Shown: one piece after another, positions 33,066 through 42,521 of the stretch
Layout: each line of letters begins with the position of its first letter
Numbering within the stretch: position 1 is the first letter of the stretch
NCBI RefSeq assembly: GCF_036226745.1
Contig: NZ_CP109013.1
Location: 186,001 to 250,000 of the forward strand
Direction of reading: 5' to 3'
DNA from: Streptomyces sp. NBC_00683
GTDB lineage: Bacteria > Actinomycetota > Actinomycetes > Streptomycetales > Streptomycetaceae
Length of the DNA stretch: 64,000 nucleotides
The notes under the pieces: generated by a model
What the model was told of the DNA's origin: nothing
The model's input: only the letters and a program-made list of their open reading frames with translations
The model's database searches: none
Program-made: the position numbers and the translations under genes

Positions 33066-34196
33066 ATGAACGAAGCTCGCACGGTCCTGGTGATCGGGGG
33101 CGGCGCGGCCGGCAACGCCATGACGTTGCTGCTGCGGCGCGCCGGCCTCCATGTGCACCTGATCGAGGCCAAGGACGACTGGAATGCCACCGCCGGCTCC
33201 GGCATCACTCTCCAGGGCAACGCCCTGCGGGTGCTGCGCGAGCTGGGGGTGTGGGAGCAGGTCGAGGCATCCGGTTTCGGCTTCGGGTCGGTCGGTATCA
33301 CCGCACCTGACGGAACCGTCCTGCACGAGCAGGATGACATCCGCAGCGGTGGCGACGACCTGCCCGCCACCGTCGGCATGCAGCGGCCACAGCTCCAGCG
33401 CATCCTGATCGAGGCCGTACGCGCCTGTGGCGCCTCGATCCGCCTGGGAGTCACGGCCGAGAGCCTGGACCAGGATGCCGACGGCGTCTCCGTCCGCTTC
33501 AGTGACGGCTCCGAGGGTCGCTACGACCTCGTGGTCGCCGCCGACGGGCTGGGCTCGACAACCCGGGCGGCCATAGGGATCACGACGAAGCCGGAGCCGA
33601 CGGGCATGGCCATCTGGCGCGTGGCCGCCCCGCGGCCGGCCGGAGTGTCCCGTACGGATCTCGCCTACGGGGGCCCTGCCTACATCGCGGGCTACTGTCC
33701 CACCAGCGACCGCACCCTGTACGCGTACGCGGTCGAGGCCAACCGCGACCGCGCCTCGATCCCCGCGGACTCGTACGCCGACGAGATGCGCCGCCTGACC
33801 TCGTCCTACGGCGGCTTCTGGCCGGAGATCACCGAGCACATCACCGACCCGGCACAGGTCAACTACACCTGGTTCGACCGCATGCTGGTCGAGGGTTCGT
33901 GGCACCGCGGCCGGGTCGTCCTGATCGGCGACGCGGCGCACTGCTGCCCGCCCACCCTCGCGCAGGGCGCTGCTCTGTCCTTGGAGGACGCCTGGGTGCT
34001 GGCGCAGATGCTGACCGGCTCCGACAGCTGGGACGACGCCCTGTTCCAGGCGTACTACGAGCGGCGGATCAGCCGCGTCCGCCCTGTCGTCGACGCGTCC
34101 GTACAGATCGGGCAGTGGCAGCTCGACGGAGTGCGCGACGCCGATGTGCCCGGTCTCATGGGCCGCACCATGGTGATGCTCCGGGAGCTGCCGTGA
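33066..34196 (+). CDS. FAD-dependent aromatic monooxygenase (class A flavoprotein)
   Basis: 376 residues from ATG 33066. The dinucleotide motif GGGAAGNAMTLLLR lies at the N-terminus, a DG motif (VVAADGLGS) is at about 158-166, and LIGDAAHCCPPTLAQGA is at about 285-301. This is the para-hydroxybenzoate hydroxylase fold of single-component NAD(P)H-dependent monooxygenases that hydroxylate phenolic rings. FdeE, which hydroxylates naringenin at C8, and salicylate hydroxylases belong to the same fold. Its place before an extradiol dioxygenase gene fits a hydroxylation that prepares a catechol-type ring for cleavage. Confidence 0.9.
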   Translation: MNEARTVLVIGGGAAGNAMTLLLRRAGLHVHLIEAKDDWNATAGSGITLQGNALRVLRELGVWEQVEASGFGFGSVGITAPDGTVLHEQDDIRSGGDDLPATVGMQRPQLQRILIEAVRACGASIRLGVTAESLDQDADGVSVRFSDGSEGRYDLVVAADGLGSTTRAAIGITTKPEPTGMAIWRVAAPRPAGVSRTDLAYGGPAYIAGYCPTSDRTLYAYAVEANRDRASIPADSYADEMRRLTSSYGGFWPEITEHITDPAQVNYTWFDRMLVEGSWHRGRVVLIGDAAHCCPPTLAQGAALSLEDAWVLAQMLTGSDSWDDALFQAYYERRISRVRPVVDASVQIGQWQLDGVRDADVPGLMGRTMVMLRELP

Positions 34197-35197
34197 CGTC
34201 CCCGACCGTCGATGTACACGCGCACCTCCTTCTCCCCGGGGTCGAGGCGCTCGTGGCCGGCCTGCCCGGCCACGACGCGGCAAGAGCGCTGGACGCCCGG
34301 CGCAACGGCGCCGAGGCCCTGTCCGTGAGCGGGCCGATGGTGCGTGAGCGCATCCCGCGACTGACAGATGTGGCCGTGCGTCTCGCGGCGATGGACAAGC
34401 AGGGTGTGGACGTCCAGCTGGTCAGCCCGTCCCCCTCCCACTACCACTACTGGGCGGACGGGAAGACAGCCGCGAAGGTGTACCGGACCGCCAACGAAGC
34501 CACGGCAGCGCATTGCGCGGCGGCTCCGAAGCGCCTGCGGGGGCTGGGAATCGTACCGCTCCAACACCCGGAGCAGGCCGTCGAAGCGCTCGATGACGCC
34601 CTGGGGCACGGGCTCCTCGGCGTGGAGATCTCCAGTCACGCCCCAGGGCGGGAACTGTCCGACCCGGTGTACGAACCGTTCTGGTCCCGGGCCGACGAAA
34701 CAGGCGCGATCGTCTTCCTGCATCCCTTCGGGTGCACGCTCGACGAGCGCCTGGACCGCTGGTACCTGTCCAACACGGTCGGCCAGCCCACCGAGAACGC
34801 CGTCGCCCTCTCCCACCTCATCTTCTCGGGTGTGCTCGACCGGCACCCCGGCCTGAAGGTGATCGCCGCCCACGGCGGCGGCTACCTGCCCACCCACATC
34901 GGCCGCTCCGACCACGCCTGGACGGCACGCGCGGACGCGGCGACGGGCTGCGCCCACCTGCCGAGCAGCTACCTCCGTCGGCTGTACTTCGACTCGCTCG
35001 TCCACGACCCGAACGTCCTGCGGGAGCTGGTCCGGGTGGCCGGAGCCGACCGCGTACTCCTCGGTTCCGATTTCCCCTTCGACATGGGCACCGAGGACCC
35101 GGTCGGCGCCCTGCGCGCCGCAGGTCTGTCCCGGGCCGACTTCGACGCCGTACGCGGTGACAACGCCGCCGCCCTGCTCGGCCCCACCACCACCTGA
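34193..35197 (+). CDS. Amidohydrolase, ACMSD/resorcylate-decarboxylase type
   Basis: 334 residues from GTG 34193, GTGA overlap with the monooxygenase. The metal site is built from DVHAH at the N-terminus, a histidine in IVFLHPFG (about residue 182), AAHGGG (about 226) and the terminal GSDFPFDMG (about 292). These are the ligands and catalytic Asp of the amidohydrolase superfamily branch that contains 2-amino-3-carboxymuconate semialdehyde decarboxylase and gamma-resorcylate decarboxylase. It probably removes CO2 from a ring acid or a ring-cleavage product. Confidence 0.88.
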   Translation: MTSPTVDVHAHLLLPGVEALVAGLPGHDAARALDARRNGAEALSVSGPMVRERIPRLTDVAVRLAAMDKQGVDVQLVSPSPSHYHYWADGKTAAKVYRTANEATAAHCAAAPKRLRGLGIVPLQHPEQAVEALDDALGHGLLGVEISSHAPGRELSDPVYEPFWSRADETGAIVFLHPFGCTLDERLDRWYLSNTVGQPTENAVALSHLIFSGVLDRHPGLKVIAAHGGGYLPTHIGRSDHAWTARADAATGCAHLPSSYLRRLYFDSLVHDPNVLRELVRVAGADRVLLGSDFPFDMGTEDPVGALRAAGLSRADFDAVRGDNAAALLGPTTT

Positions 35198-35210
35198 GGA
35201 GGAACCCACC

Positions 35211-36149
35211 ATGAGCGCACGCCTGCTCACCCACCTGCGGCACGTCGACCTGGCGGTGCCGGACTACGACAAGCAACTCGACTTCTACGCCGGAACCTGG
35301 GGCCTCACCAAGGTCATCGAGGACTCCGGGATCTCCTTCCTGGCCGCCGAGGGCTCCCCCGAGCAGTACGTCGTACGGCTGCGCGAGGCCGAGGAGAAGC
35401 GGCTCGACCTCGTGTCCTACGGCGCCGCGAACCCGGCCGATGTGGACACCCTCGCCGAGCGGCTCCTGGCCGGCGGCGTGCAGCTGATCACGCGGCCCGG
35501 TGCCGTGGACACCCCGGGCGGCGGGTACGGCTTCCGCTTCTTCGACGTCGACGGCCGCACGATCGAGGTCTCGGCCGACGTCGAGGTCCGGCAGCACAGG
35601 AAGATCGAGGAGAAGGAGGCCATCCCGGTCAAGCTCTCCCACGTCGTCCTCAACTCCCCCGACCTCAACCGCACCCGGGAGTGGTACGAGCGCCACCTCG
35701 GCTTCGCCCTCTCGGACACGCTCTCCTCGCCCCACATGGGCGAGGTCATGCACTTCATGCGGATCAGCAACCAGCACCACTCCATGGCCATCGCCCAGGG
35801 CCCGCACACCGCCCTGCACCACGTCTCGTTCGAGATGCGCGGCATCGACGAGTACATGCGCGGCTCCGGCCGCGTCATCCGGGCCGGCCACCGCAAGATC
35901 TGGGGGCCGGGCAGGCACATGGCGGGCGACAACACCTTCACCTACTTCCTCGACCCGAACGGCAACACCGTCGAGTACACGACCGAGTTGGAGGAGCTCG
36001 ACGAGGACACCTGGCACCCGCATGTCTACGACTTCTCCCAGCCCGAGGTCACCGACCAGTGGGGCACCGCCAACGCGATGAACGAACTCGTCGCCAAGGA
36101 GTCGTTCAACGACCCCGACCGAGGTGTGTTCGTCGCCCCGCCCGTCTGA
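35211..36149 (+). CDS. Extradiol (VOC) ring-cleavage dioxygenase
   Basis: 312 residues from ATG 35211 with GAGGAGG at good spacing. Two glyoxalase/VOC modules: residues about 8-125 and 140-280. The iron ligands of type I extradiol enzymes are in place: His in LSHVVLNSPD (about 143), His in LHHVSFEM (about 204) and Glu in VEYTTELEEL (about 253). The HDH/HHE set plus the tyrosine-containing C-terminal segment fit catechol 2,3-dioxygenase relatives, including the FdeC group. It opens a catecholic ring next to the hydroxyl pair, giving a yellow semialdehyde or acylpyruvate that the FAH proteins could hydrolyse. Confidence 0.9.
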   Translation: MSARLLTHLRHVDLAVPDYDKQLDFYAGTWGLTKVIEDSGISFLAAEGSPEQYVVRLREAEEKRLDLVSYGAANPADVDTLAERLLAGGVQLITRPGAVDTPGGGYGFRFFDVDGRTIEVSADVEVRQHRKIEEKEAIPVKLSHVVLNSPDLNRTREWYERHLGFALSDTLSSPHMGEVMHFMRISNQHHSMAIAQGPHTALHHVSFEMRGIDEYMRGSGRVIRAGHRKIWGPGRHMAGDNTFTYFLDPNGNTVEYTTELEELDEDTWHPHVYDFSQPEVTDQWGTANAMNELVAKESFNDPDRGVFVAPPV

Positions 36150-36180
36150 TGCGCTCCGCTGACAGCACGCGCCCGCGGAG

Positions 36181-36225
36181 CGGGTGACCCGCTGCCCGTT
36201 CCTCCGGCGGGCGGCGGGTCACCCG
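36181..36225 (+). terminator. Large stem-loop inside the catabolic operon
   Basis: CGGGTGACCCGCTGCCCG (36181-36198) pairs with CGGGCGGCGGGTCACCCG (36208-36225), 17 of 18 pairs, with a nine-base loop. It sits between the dioxygenase and the second FAH gene and probably attenuates or ends part of the transcription. Confidence 0.7.
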
Positions 36226-36296
36226 ACCCGCCTCCGTGGGCCACGGCCTCGCACGCGTTCCCCCCGACCGCCCATCTCCTCCCCAGGAGCCGCACC

Positions 36297-37268
36297 ATGC
36301 GTTTCGCCGCTTACGAGCATCAGCACCGCCACCGAACAGCCGTCGTGGAGGATGACGGCACGCTCTTTCCTCTGTCGGGCGTTTCCTCACTGACCGCGCT
36401 TCTGGCGGAGACCGACGGTCTGCCGGGGCTCCTCGCCGCAGGCGCCGCGGCACTCGATGTGCCACCCGGGCCCCACGTCTCGCAGGTGCGGCTGCTTCCC
36501 CCTCTTCAGCCTTCGTCCATACGTGACTTCGTCACCTTCGAGGAACACGTCGAAGGCGTGCGCCGGTCCGTCGACGGCGTCGCCGGTGTGCCCGAGCAGT
36601 GGTACGCGGCACCGACCTTCTACTTCACCAACCCCCACGCCGTCTACGGCCCGGACCAGAGCGTGCCCGTGCCGCCCGGCTCGAACGTCCTGGACTTCGA
36701 ACTCGAGGTGGGCGCTGTCATCGGCCGCGAGGGCCGCGACCTCACCCCGGAACGGGCCCGTGACCACATCGTCGGCTACACCGTCTTCAACGACTGGTCC
36801 GCCCGCGACCTCCAGTCCGCGGAGATGAAGGTGGGCCTCGGCCCCTGCAAGGGCAAGGACACCGCCACCTCCCTCGGCCCCTACCTGGTCACCGCGGACG
36901 AGCTGGCGCCGTACCGCGACTCCGATGGATTTCTGCGGCTTGCGCTCACCGCCACGGTCAACGGCGAGACCGTGGGCGAGGACCTGCTGTCCAACATGAG
37001 CTGGACCTTCGAGGAGATGACCGCCTACGCGTCCCGCGGCACTCGTGTCGTCCCGGGAGACGTCCTCGGGTCGGGAACCTGCGGCAACGGCGGATGCCTT
37101 GCCGAGCTCTGGGGCCTGCGCGGCGAACAGACCCCACCCCCCTTGCGGCCGGGCGACATCGTGAGCCTGACCGTCGAGGGCGTCGGCACGCTCACCAACA
37201 CCGTGGCGCCGGGTACCGATCCCCAGCCCCTGCCGGCCGGCCGACGACGCAACCGGGAGCGGCCGTGA
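36297..37268 (+). CDS. FAH-family hydrolase
   Basis: 323 residues from ATG 36297, with AGGAG nine bases upstream. The family segments are clear: RDFVTFEEHVEGVRR, FYFTNPHAVYGP and the metal-site stretch DFELEVGAVIG followed by NDWSARDLQ. This long form resembles fumarylacetoacetase-like enzymes of aromatic degradation. It is preceded by a stem-loop and overlaps the SDR gene by four bases. Probable role: hydrolysis of an acylpyruvate produced by the extradiol dioxygenase. Confidence 0.86.
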   Translation: MRFAAYEHQHRHRTAVVEDDGTLFPLSGVSSLTALLAETDGLPGLLAAGAAALDVPPGPHVSQVRLLPPLQPSSIRDFVTFEEHVEGVRRSVDGVAGVPEQWYAAPTFYFTNPHAVYGPDQSVPVPPGSNVLDFELEVGAVIGREGRDLTPERARDHIVGYTVFNDWSARDLQSAEMKVGLGPCKGKDTATSLGPYLVTADELAPYRDSDGFLRLALTATVNGETVGEDLLSNMSWTFEEMTAYASRGTRVVPGDVLGSGTCGNGGCLAELWGLRGEQTPPPLRPGDIVSLTVEGVGTLTNTVAPGTDPQPLPAGRRRNRERP

Positions 37269-37951
37269 CCGACCTGCACCCCATGAGACTGCTCGGCAAG
37301 GTAGTTGTCGTCACCGGTGCGGCACGCGGCCAGGGCGCCGCCGAAGCAGCCGCCCTCGCCCGCGAGGGCGCCCACGTCATCGCAACAGACGTAGAACCCG
37401 TCAACGGGTGCCAGGTGCACGGCCTGGTCAACAACGCGGGCATCACCTGGCGCGCCCGCGTCGGCGACGTGCGCCCCGAGGACATGGCACGCGTCCACGC
37501 GGTCAACGTCACCGGCCCGCTCCTCGGAATCCAGCACCTCATGCCCCTGATGCCCCCGGGCTCCTCCATCGTGAACGTCGGATCCTCCGCTGCCCTGACC
37601 GCGCACTACCCGGTTGCGTACACGACCAGCAAATGGGCGCTGCGGGGCCTGTCGAAGACGGCCGCGCTGGAGCTGGGCCCCCGCGGCATCCGCGTCAACA
37701 CGATCCACCCGGGCTACATCGAGACCGAGATGACCGCCTCCGCCACCCCGGCCTTCCGCGCGTCCAACATTCGCGAGACCCCCCTGGGCCGCACCGGGAC
37801 CGTCGACGAAGTCTCTCCGCTCGTCGTCTTCCTGGTGTCCGACGATTCGTCGTTCATCACCGGGGCGGACATCCCCGTGGACGGCGGCCTCACCGCGCAC
37901 GGCGGCGTCAAGTCCGTATCCGACGCCCTTCGCCCCGAGGCCGCGCAGTGA
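37265..37951 (+). CDS. Short-chain dehydrogenase, internally shortened
   Basis: 228 residues from GTG 37265. The cofactor motif TGAARGQG, the NNAG motif, the catalytic Ser region (VGSSAAL), the YTTSK pair (Tyr and Lys) and the C-terminal GADIPVDGG are intact. The segment between TDVEP and VHGLVNNAG is missing some 30-35 residues compared with usual family members of about 255: beta-strands 3 and 4 and the NAD-adenine pocket are shortened. The frame is preserved. It may use a different cofactor grip or be inactive. It is coupled to the next SDR gene. Confidence 0.82.
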   Translation: MTDLHPMRLLGKVVVVTGAARGQGAAEAAALAREGAHVIATDVEPVNGCQVHGLVNNAGITWRARVGDVRPEDMARVHAVNVTGPLLGIQHLMPLMPPGSSIVNVGSSAALTAHYPVAYTTSKWALRGLSKTAALELGPRGIRVNTIHPGYIETEMTASATPAFRASNIRETPLGRTGTVDEVSPLVVFLVSDDSSFITGADIPVDGGLTAHGGVKSVSDALRPEAAQ

Positions 37952-38652
37952 GACGGCTCGAAGGCAGAGTGGCACTGATCTCCGGCACCGCCCGAGGCCA
38001 GGGTCGGGCAGCAGCACTGCGCTTCGCTGCCGAGGGTGCGCTGGTCGTCGGAGGTGACCTGCTCCACGAGGAGGCCGTGGAGACCCAGCGGCTCATCGCC
38101 CGGGAGGGCGGCACGGCCCTCACCCCCGGCCCGCTGGACGTCACCGACGAGGACTCCGTCCGCACCTGGGTCGGCGAGGCCGCAGACGCGTTCGGCGGGA
38201 TCGACATCGTCTACGCCGACGCCGGCGCCGTCCGGTTCGGGGGCATCGACCGGCAGCCGTACGAGGACTTCGACTTCACGATGAGTGCCGGGCTCGACTC
38301 GGTACGGCTGACAGCCCACCTGGCGTGGCCTCACCTGGTGAGCAGCCGGGGGTGCGTCCTCACTGTCGGCTCGACCGCCGGGCTGACAGGCTCCCTCACG
38401 AACCGGCGCTCCGCACACTCCGCGTCCAAGGGCGCGGTGATCGCGCTGACGCGCCAACTCGCTGCGGAGGGCGCCCCGCACGGCATCCGTGCCAACTGCA
38501 TCAGCCCCGGAATCCCGGACGACGTCGTAGACGCAGCCCTGTTCCTCGCCTCCGACGAGGCCTCGTACATCACGGGCACCAACCTCGTCGTCGACGGCGG
38601 CTGGTCCACAGTCCTGCCCGGCGCCATCGCAGACAAGGAATTCCGCACGTGA
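37948..38652 (+). CDS. SDR-family protein with altered catalytic tyrosine
   Basis: 234 residues from GTG 37948, overlapping the first SDR gene. It has the cofactor motif GTARGQGR and the LDV cofactor-aspartate motif. The NNAG motif reads ADAG, and the YxxxK motif reads HSASK: the codon is CAC, so the catalytic Tyr is His while Lys is kept. The loop after SPG is also about 20 residues shorter than usual. The protein may be a pseudoenzyme, a partner of the neighbouring SDR, or an enzyme with an altered mechanism. A sequencing error is possible but would need two changes. Confidence 0.8.
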   Translation: MRRLEGRVALISGTARGQGRAAALRFAAEGALVVGGDLLHEEAVETQRLIAREGGTALTPGPLDVTDEDSVRTWVGEAADAFGGIDIVYADAGAVRFGGIDRQPYEDFDFTMSAGLDSVRLTAHLAWPHLVSSRGCVLTVGSTAGLTGSLTNRRSAHSASKGAVIALTRQLAAEGAPHGIRANCISPGIPDDVVDAALFLASDEASYITGTNLVVDGGWSTVLPGAIADKEFRT

Positions 38653-39404
38653 ACAAAGTCAGCGGCAGCGCCGCCGAAGCGGTCGCCGACATCCCGGACG
38701 GCGCCTCACTCGCCGTGGGCGGCTTCGGCCTCTCCGGAGTTCCCGAGGTCCTCATCGGCGCACTGTACGAACAGGGGGCGACCGGACTAGCAGTCGTCTC
38801 CAACAACTGTGGCGTGGACGGCCGGGGCCTCGGCGTCCTGCTCGCCGCGGGACGCATCGCCCGGGTCACCGGCTCCTACGTCGGCGAGAACAAGGAGTTC
38901 GCCCGGCAGTACCTCAGCGGAGAGCTCGAGGTGGAGCTGACCCCACAGGGCACGCTCGCCGAGCGCCTGCGTGCCGGCGGCGCGGGGATCCCCGCCTTCT
39001 ACACACCGGCCGGCGTCGGCACCCAGGTCGCGGAGGGCGGCCTGCCCTGGCGGTACGCACCCGACGGCTCCGTCGCAATCGCCTCACCGCGCAAGGAGAC
39101 CCGGAACTTCTCCGGACGCCCCTACCTGCTGGAGCACAGCATCACCACCGACTTCGCACTCGTCCGGGCATGGCGGGGCGACTCGCACGGCAACCTCGTG
39201 TTCCGCCGGGCCGCCGCCAACTTCAATCCCCTCGCCGCCATGGCCGGTCACGTCACCGTCGCCGAGGTCGAGGAACTCGTCGAACCCGGCGAGCTGGCCC
39301 CCGACGCGATCCACCTGCCCGGCATCTACGTACAGCGGATCGTGGAACTCACCCCCGAGCAGGCCGCCGACAAACACATCGAGAAGAGAACGGTAGGCGC
39401 CTGA
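38649..39404 (+). CDS. 3-oxoacid CoA-transferase subunit A
   Basis: 251 residues from GTG 38649, GTGA overlap. The family glycine-rich start is present ([13 protein letters not shown]), as is the [12 protein letters not shown] segment and [13 protein letters not shown]. It pairs with subunit B at 39404. The two proteins move CoA from succinyl-CoA to a 3-oxo acid such as 3-oxoadipate or acetoacetate. In this cluster they would activate an acidic ring-cleavage product for thiolysis. Confidence 0.93.
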   Translation: MNKVSGSAAEAVADIPDGASLAVGGFGLSGVPEVLIGALYEQGATGLAVVSNNCGVDGRGLGVLLAAGRIARVTGSYVGENKEFARQYLSGELEVELTPQGTLAERLRAGGAGIPAFYTPAGVGTQVAEGGLPWRYAPDGSVAIASPRKETRNFSGRPYLLEHSITTDFALVRAWRGDSHGNLVFRRAAANFNPLAAMAGHVTVAEVEELVEPGELAPDAIHLPGIYVQRIVELTPEQAADKHIEKRTVGA

Positions 39405-40054
39405 TGCCCTGGACCCGTGACCAGATGGCCGCCCGTGCGGCCGCGGAACTCAGCGACGGCTCCTACGTCAACCTCGGCATCGGCCTGCCCACCCTCATAC
39501 CCGGCCACCTCCCGCCCGGGGTGCACGTCGTCCTCCACTCCGAGAACGGCATCCTCGGCACCGGCCCCTACCCCGCCGAGGACGAGGTGGACCCGGACCT
39601 CATCAACGCCGGCAAGGAGACCGTCACCGTCGTGCCCGGCGCCTCCTTCTTCGACTCCGCGCTCTCCTTCGGCATGATCCGCGGCGGTCACATCGACACC
39701 GCCGTTCTCGGAGCCATGCAGGTGTCGGCTCAAGGTGACCTCGCCAACTGGACGATCCCCGGCAAGATGGTCAAGGGCATGGGCGGCGCGATGGACCTCG
39801 TCCACGGCGCCCGCCGCGTCATCGTCCTCATGGAACACACCGCCAAGGACGGCAGCCCCAAGATCGTGCAGGAGTGCGCCCTGCCCCTGACCGGTCGTCA
39901 CTGCGTGCACCGCGTCATCACCGATCTCGGCGTTCTGGACGTCACCGACCGCGGCCTCGCCCTCGTCGAAACAGCCCCGGGCGTCACACCGGCGGACATC
40001 ACCGCGCGCACCGGCGCACCCGTGCACGCCGACAGTTCCACGGCTGCCTGCTGA
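39404..40054 (+). CDS. 3-oxoacid CoA-transferase subunit B
   Basis: 216 residues from ATG 39404, overlapping subunit A by one base. The catalytic glutamate lies in HSENGILG (about residue 47) and forms the gamma-glutamyl-CoA intermediate in this enzyme class. The GLGIGLPT-type segment is [11 protein letters not shown]. The usual [12 protein letters not shown] pattern and CVHRVITDL are intact. It completes the transferase with the previous gene. No thiolase gene is seen in the window. Confidence 0.94.
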   Translation: MPWTRDQMAARAAAELSDGSYVNLGIGLPTLIPGHLPPGVHVVLHSENGILGTGPYPAEDEVDPDLINAGKETVTVVPGASFFDSALSFGMIRGGHIDTAVLGAMQVSAQGDLANWTIPGKMVKGMGGAMDLVHGARRVIVLMEHTAKDGSPKIVQECALPLTGRHCVHRVITDLGVLDVTDRGLALVETAPGVTPADITARTGAPVHADSSTAAC

Positions 40055-40196
40055 TCAGTCACATCCGAGGTCCACGTGCCCTGTTGACCTTTCTCCGACC
40101 GTTGGCACCGAGGCAACACCTCCCCAATTGATCGATGAGTGAGGCTGCTCGCCGCCTCCCGTCCGCGTCCCCCAGTTCCCCGACCAAGGCGGCCAT

Positions 40197-41411
40197 ATGT
40201 CCGTGACCCCTGTCCCCCTCCGCATCACCGTCGTCGGCGGTGGAATCGGCGGCCTGGCCGCAGCGCTGTCGACCGCCCGCGCCGGTCACCACGTGACTGT
40301 CGTGGAACGAGCCGCCCGGTTCGGAGAGATCGGAGCAGGCCTGCAGCTCGCCCCGAACGCCTCTCGGGCCCTCGATGAACTGGGGGTACTCAAGGCAGTC
40401 CGGCGTACTGCGGTCGCCCCGCCCCAGCTCGTGATGATGGACGCTCTGAGCGGAGAGCAGATCACGTCTCTCGATCTGCGCAGCGCGGCCTATACCGAGC
40501 GCTTCACACACCCCTACCTGGTCACCCACCGCACGGATCTGCACGCCGCGCTCCTCGCCGCCTGCCAGGAGCACCCTGCCGTCACGCTGCGCACAGGACA
40601 CACCGTCACAAACGCAGAACAGGACGGTTCCGGGGTGGTCCTGCACTTCGCCGGGACGGCGACGAAGCTGACCGCCGACGCGGTCGTGGCGGCGGACGGC
40701 CTGCACTCACGGCTGCGCCAGGCCCTCGTCGGTGACGGAGAGCCGGTCTGCTCCCGCTACGTGGCATTCCGCGGCGCCCTTCCCGCGGACAGGATGACCG
40801 GCCGGATGTCGCAGCACGCCGCTTCGGAGGCTGTGATGGTCTGGGCCGGGCCCCGCATGCATCTGGTGCAGTACCCGGTACGACGCGGCGAGCTGTACAA
40901 CCAGGTTGCCGTATTCGAGAGCGATCACTACACCCCGGACTCGGATGCCTGGGGCACCGAGGCCGAGCTCGAGGAGCGGTTCGCGGGGGCTTGCCGAGCC
41001 GTGCGCGACGCCCTGCCCCTGATCGCGCGGGACCGGCGCTGGCCGCTGTACGACCGCCTGCCCATCGACAACTGGGCGCACGGCCGGATCGCGCTCCTCG
41101 GAGACGCGGCGCACCCGATGCTGCAGTACCTCGCCCAGGGCGCCTGTCAGGCACTGGAGGACGCGGTGGCCCTGGGGCAGGCGCTCGGCCGCTTCTCCGA
41201 CCCCGCGGACGCCTTCACCGCATACGTCGACCAGCGCCGCGAGCGAGCGGCCATGATCCAGACCAACGCCCGCCGCTTCGGCGAGATCTGCCATCTGGAG
41301 GGCGTGGGGGCCACCCTGCGCAACCGGCTGCTCTCGTCCCGCACACCTGATGACTTCGACGACGCCTCCTGGGTCTGGGCACCAGCCCCGGCTGCCGTCC
41401 CCGCCCCGTGA
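40197..41411 (+). CDS. FAD-dependent monooxygenase, 3-hydroxybenzoate 6-hydroxylase/salicylate hydroxylase type
   Basis: 404 residues from ATG 40197. GGGIGGLAAALSTARAG at the N-terminus is the FAD dinucleotide motif; VVAADGLHS (about 163-171) and LLGDAAHPMLQYLAQGA (about 300-316) complete the class A pattern. The segment ALSGEQITSLDL and the length are like 3-hydroxybenzoate 6-hydroxylases and salicylate hydroxylases. The next gene is gentisate dioxygenase, so gentisate is the most plausible product. Confidence 0.87.
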   Translation: MSVTPVPLRITVVGGGIGGLAAALSTARAGHHVTVVERAARFGEIGAGLQLAPNASRALDELGVLKAVRRTAVAPPQLVMMDALSGEQITSLDLRSAAYTERFTHPYLVTHRTDLHAALLAACQEHPAVTLRTGHTVTNAEQDGSGVVLHFAGTATKLTADAVVAADGLHSRLRQALVGDGEPVCSRYVAFRGALPADRMTGRMSQHAASEAVMVWAGPRMHLVQYPVRRGELYNQVAVFESDHYTPDSDAWGTEAELEERFAGACRAVRDALPLIARDRRWPLYDRLPIDNWAHGRIALLGDAAHPMLQYLAQGACQALEDAVALGQALGRFSDPADAFTAYVDQRRERAAMIQTNARRFGEICHLEGVGATLRNRLLSSRTPDDFDDASWVWAPAPAAVPAP

Positions 41412-41433
41412 TCCTGCAACCGAGGAGGACTCC

Positions 41434-42474
41434 ATGACGACCGACGAACTCGCCTACAAGGCCCTGGAGGGCTTGGGGGCAGCTCCGCTGTGGCGCTTCT
41501 ACGGCAACCTGTTCCCCGCCCAGCCGAAGAGCCGCGCCGTCCCCTACCGCTGGAACTGGCAGGAACTACGCCCTCACCTGCTGCACTTCTCGGAAACCCT
41601 TTCCCTGGAAGAGGCCGAACGGCGCGTACTCATGCTCGTCAACCCCGGCCTCACCGATCCGCCTGCCACCGTCAACACGCTCTACGCGGGGCTGCAGATC
41701 ATCCTGCCCGGCGAGACCGCGCAGGCGCACCGGCACACGTCCAACGCGTTCCGCTTCATCCTGGAGGGCAGCGGCGCGTGGACGACCGTCAATGGGGAGC
41801 GTGTCTTCATGTCCCCGGGCGATCTGCTGCTCACCCCCGGCTGGCACTGGCACGACCACACCCATGAGGGCGACGCACCGATGATGTGGCTCGACGCCCT
41901 CGACTACCCGCTCGTCAACGCCCTGGAAGCCGGCTTCTACGAGAAGTACCACCAGCGCCTGCAGCCAGTCACCCGGCCCGACGACGCAGGGAGCAGGCAC
42001 TTCCTGCACGGCCGGCTGAATCCCGTCTGGCTCTCGCAGGACGGGCCCGACTCACCCGTCACGCGGTACACCTGGCAGGAGACGCAGCGGGCACTGGACA
42101 GCGTCGCCGACACCGCTGACGGCAGCGAGGTCGACGGCATCGTCCTCGAGTACACCAACCCGTGGACAGGGGGCCCGGTCATGCCCACGATCGGGTGCCG
42201 CGTCCAGCGCCTGCGCCCCGGGTTCCAGGGGGCGGGCCGCCGGCACACCGCCTCCACGGTCTTCAGCGTGGTACGCGGTGAAGGCGTCACAGTCGTCGAC
42301 GGCGTACGGCTGGAGTGGTCCGAGCGCGACACCTTCGCCATTCCGGGCTGGGCCTCCTACCGGCACCTGAACACCTCGTCGTCGAGCGACGCCGTCCTGT
42401 TCTCCTACAGCGACGAGCCCGTCATGCGCTCCCTCGGCCTCTACCGCACCGAAAGCGCCGATCCCGGCGCCTGA
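41434..42474 (+). CDS. Gentisate 1,2-dioxygenase
   Basis: 346 residues from ATG 41434 with GAGGAGG upstream. A bicupin enzyme: in the N-terminal cupin AHRHTSNAFRFI (about residues 98-109) holds the iron histidines, and WHWHDHTHEG (about 136-145) the later ligand. The second cupin is partly conserved. It opens gentisate between the carboxyl and adjacent hydroxyl to give maleylpyruvate. The family's usual length is about 345-350. It is followed by an FAH hydrolase, as in most gentisate operons, but no maleylpyruvate isomerase gene is present in the window. Confidence 0.92.
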   Translation: MTTDELAYKALEGLGAAPLWRFYGNLFPAQPKSRAVPYRWNWQELRPHLLHFSETLSLEEAERRVLMLVNPGLTDPPATVNTLYAGLQIILPGETAQAHRHTSNAFRFILEGSGAWTTVNGERVFMSPGDLLLTPGWHWHDHTHEGDAPMMWLDALDYPLVNALEAGFYEKYHQRLQPVTRPDDAGSRHFLHGRLNPVWLSQDGPDSPVTRYTWQETQRALDSVADTADGSEVDGIVLEYTNPWTGGPVMPTIGCRVQRLRPGFQGAGRRHTASTVFSVVRGEGVTVVDGVRLEWSERDTFAIPGWASYRHLNTSSSSDAVLFSYSDEPVMRSLGLYRTESADPGA

Positions 42475-42521
42475 TCCGCCCACCCCACACTTCACCCTTC
42501 TCACATCACAAGGAGGCCACG

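Noticed and set aside
32046..34283. A 745-codon antisense frame over the cyclase and monooxygenase genes
   Set aside because: Same GC-bias shadow; the sense-strand proteins show cofactor and metal motifs and tight overlaps.
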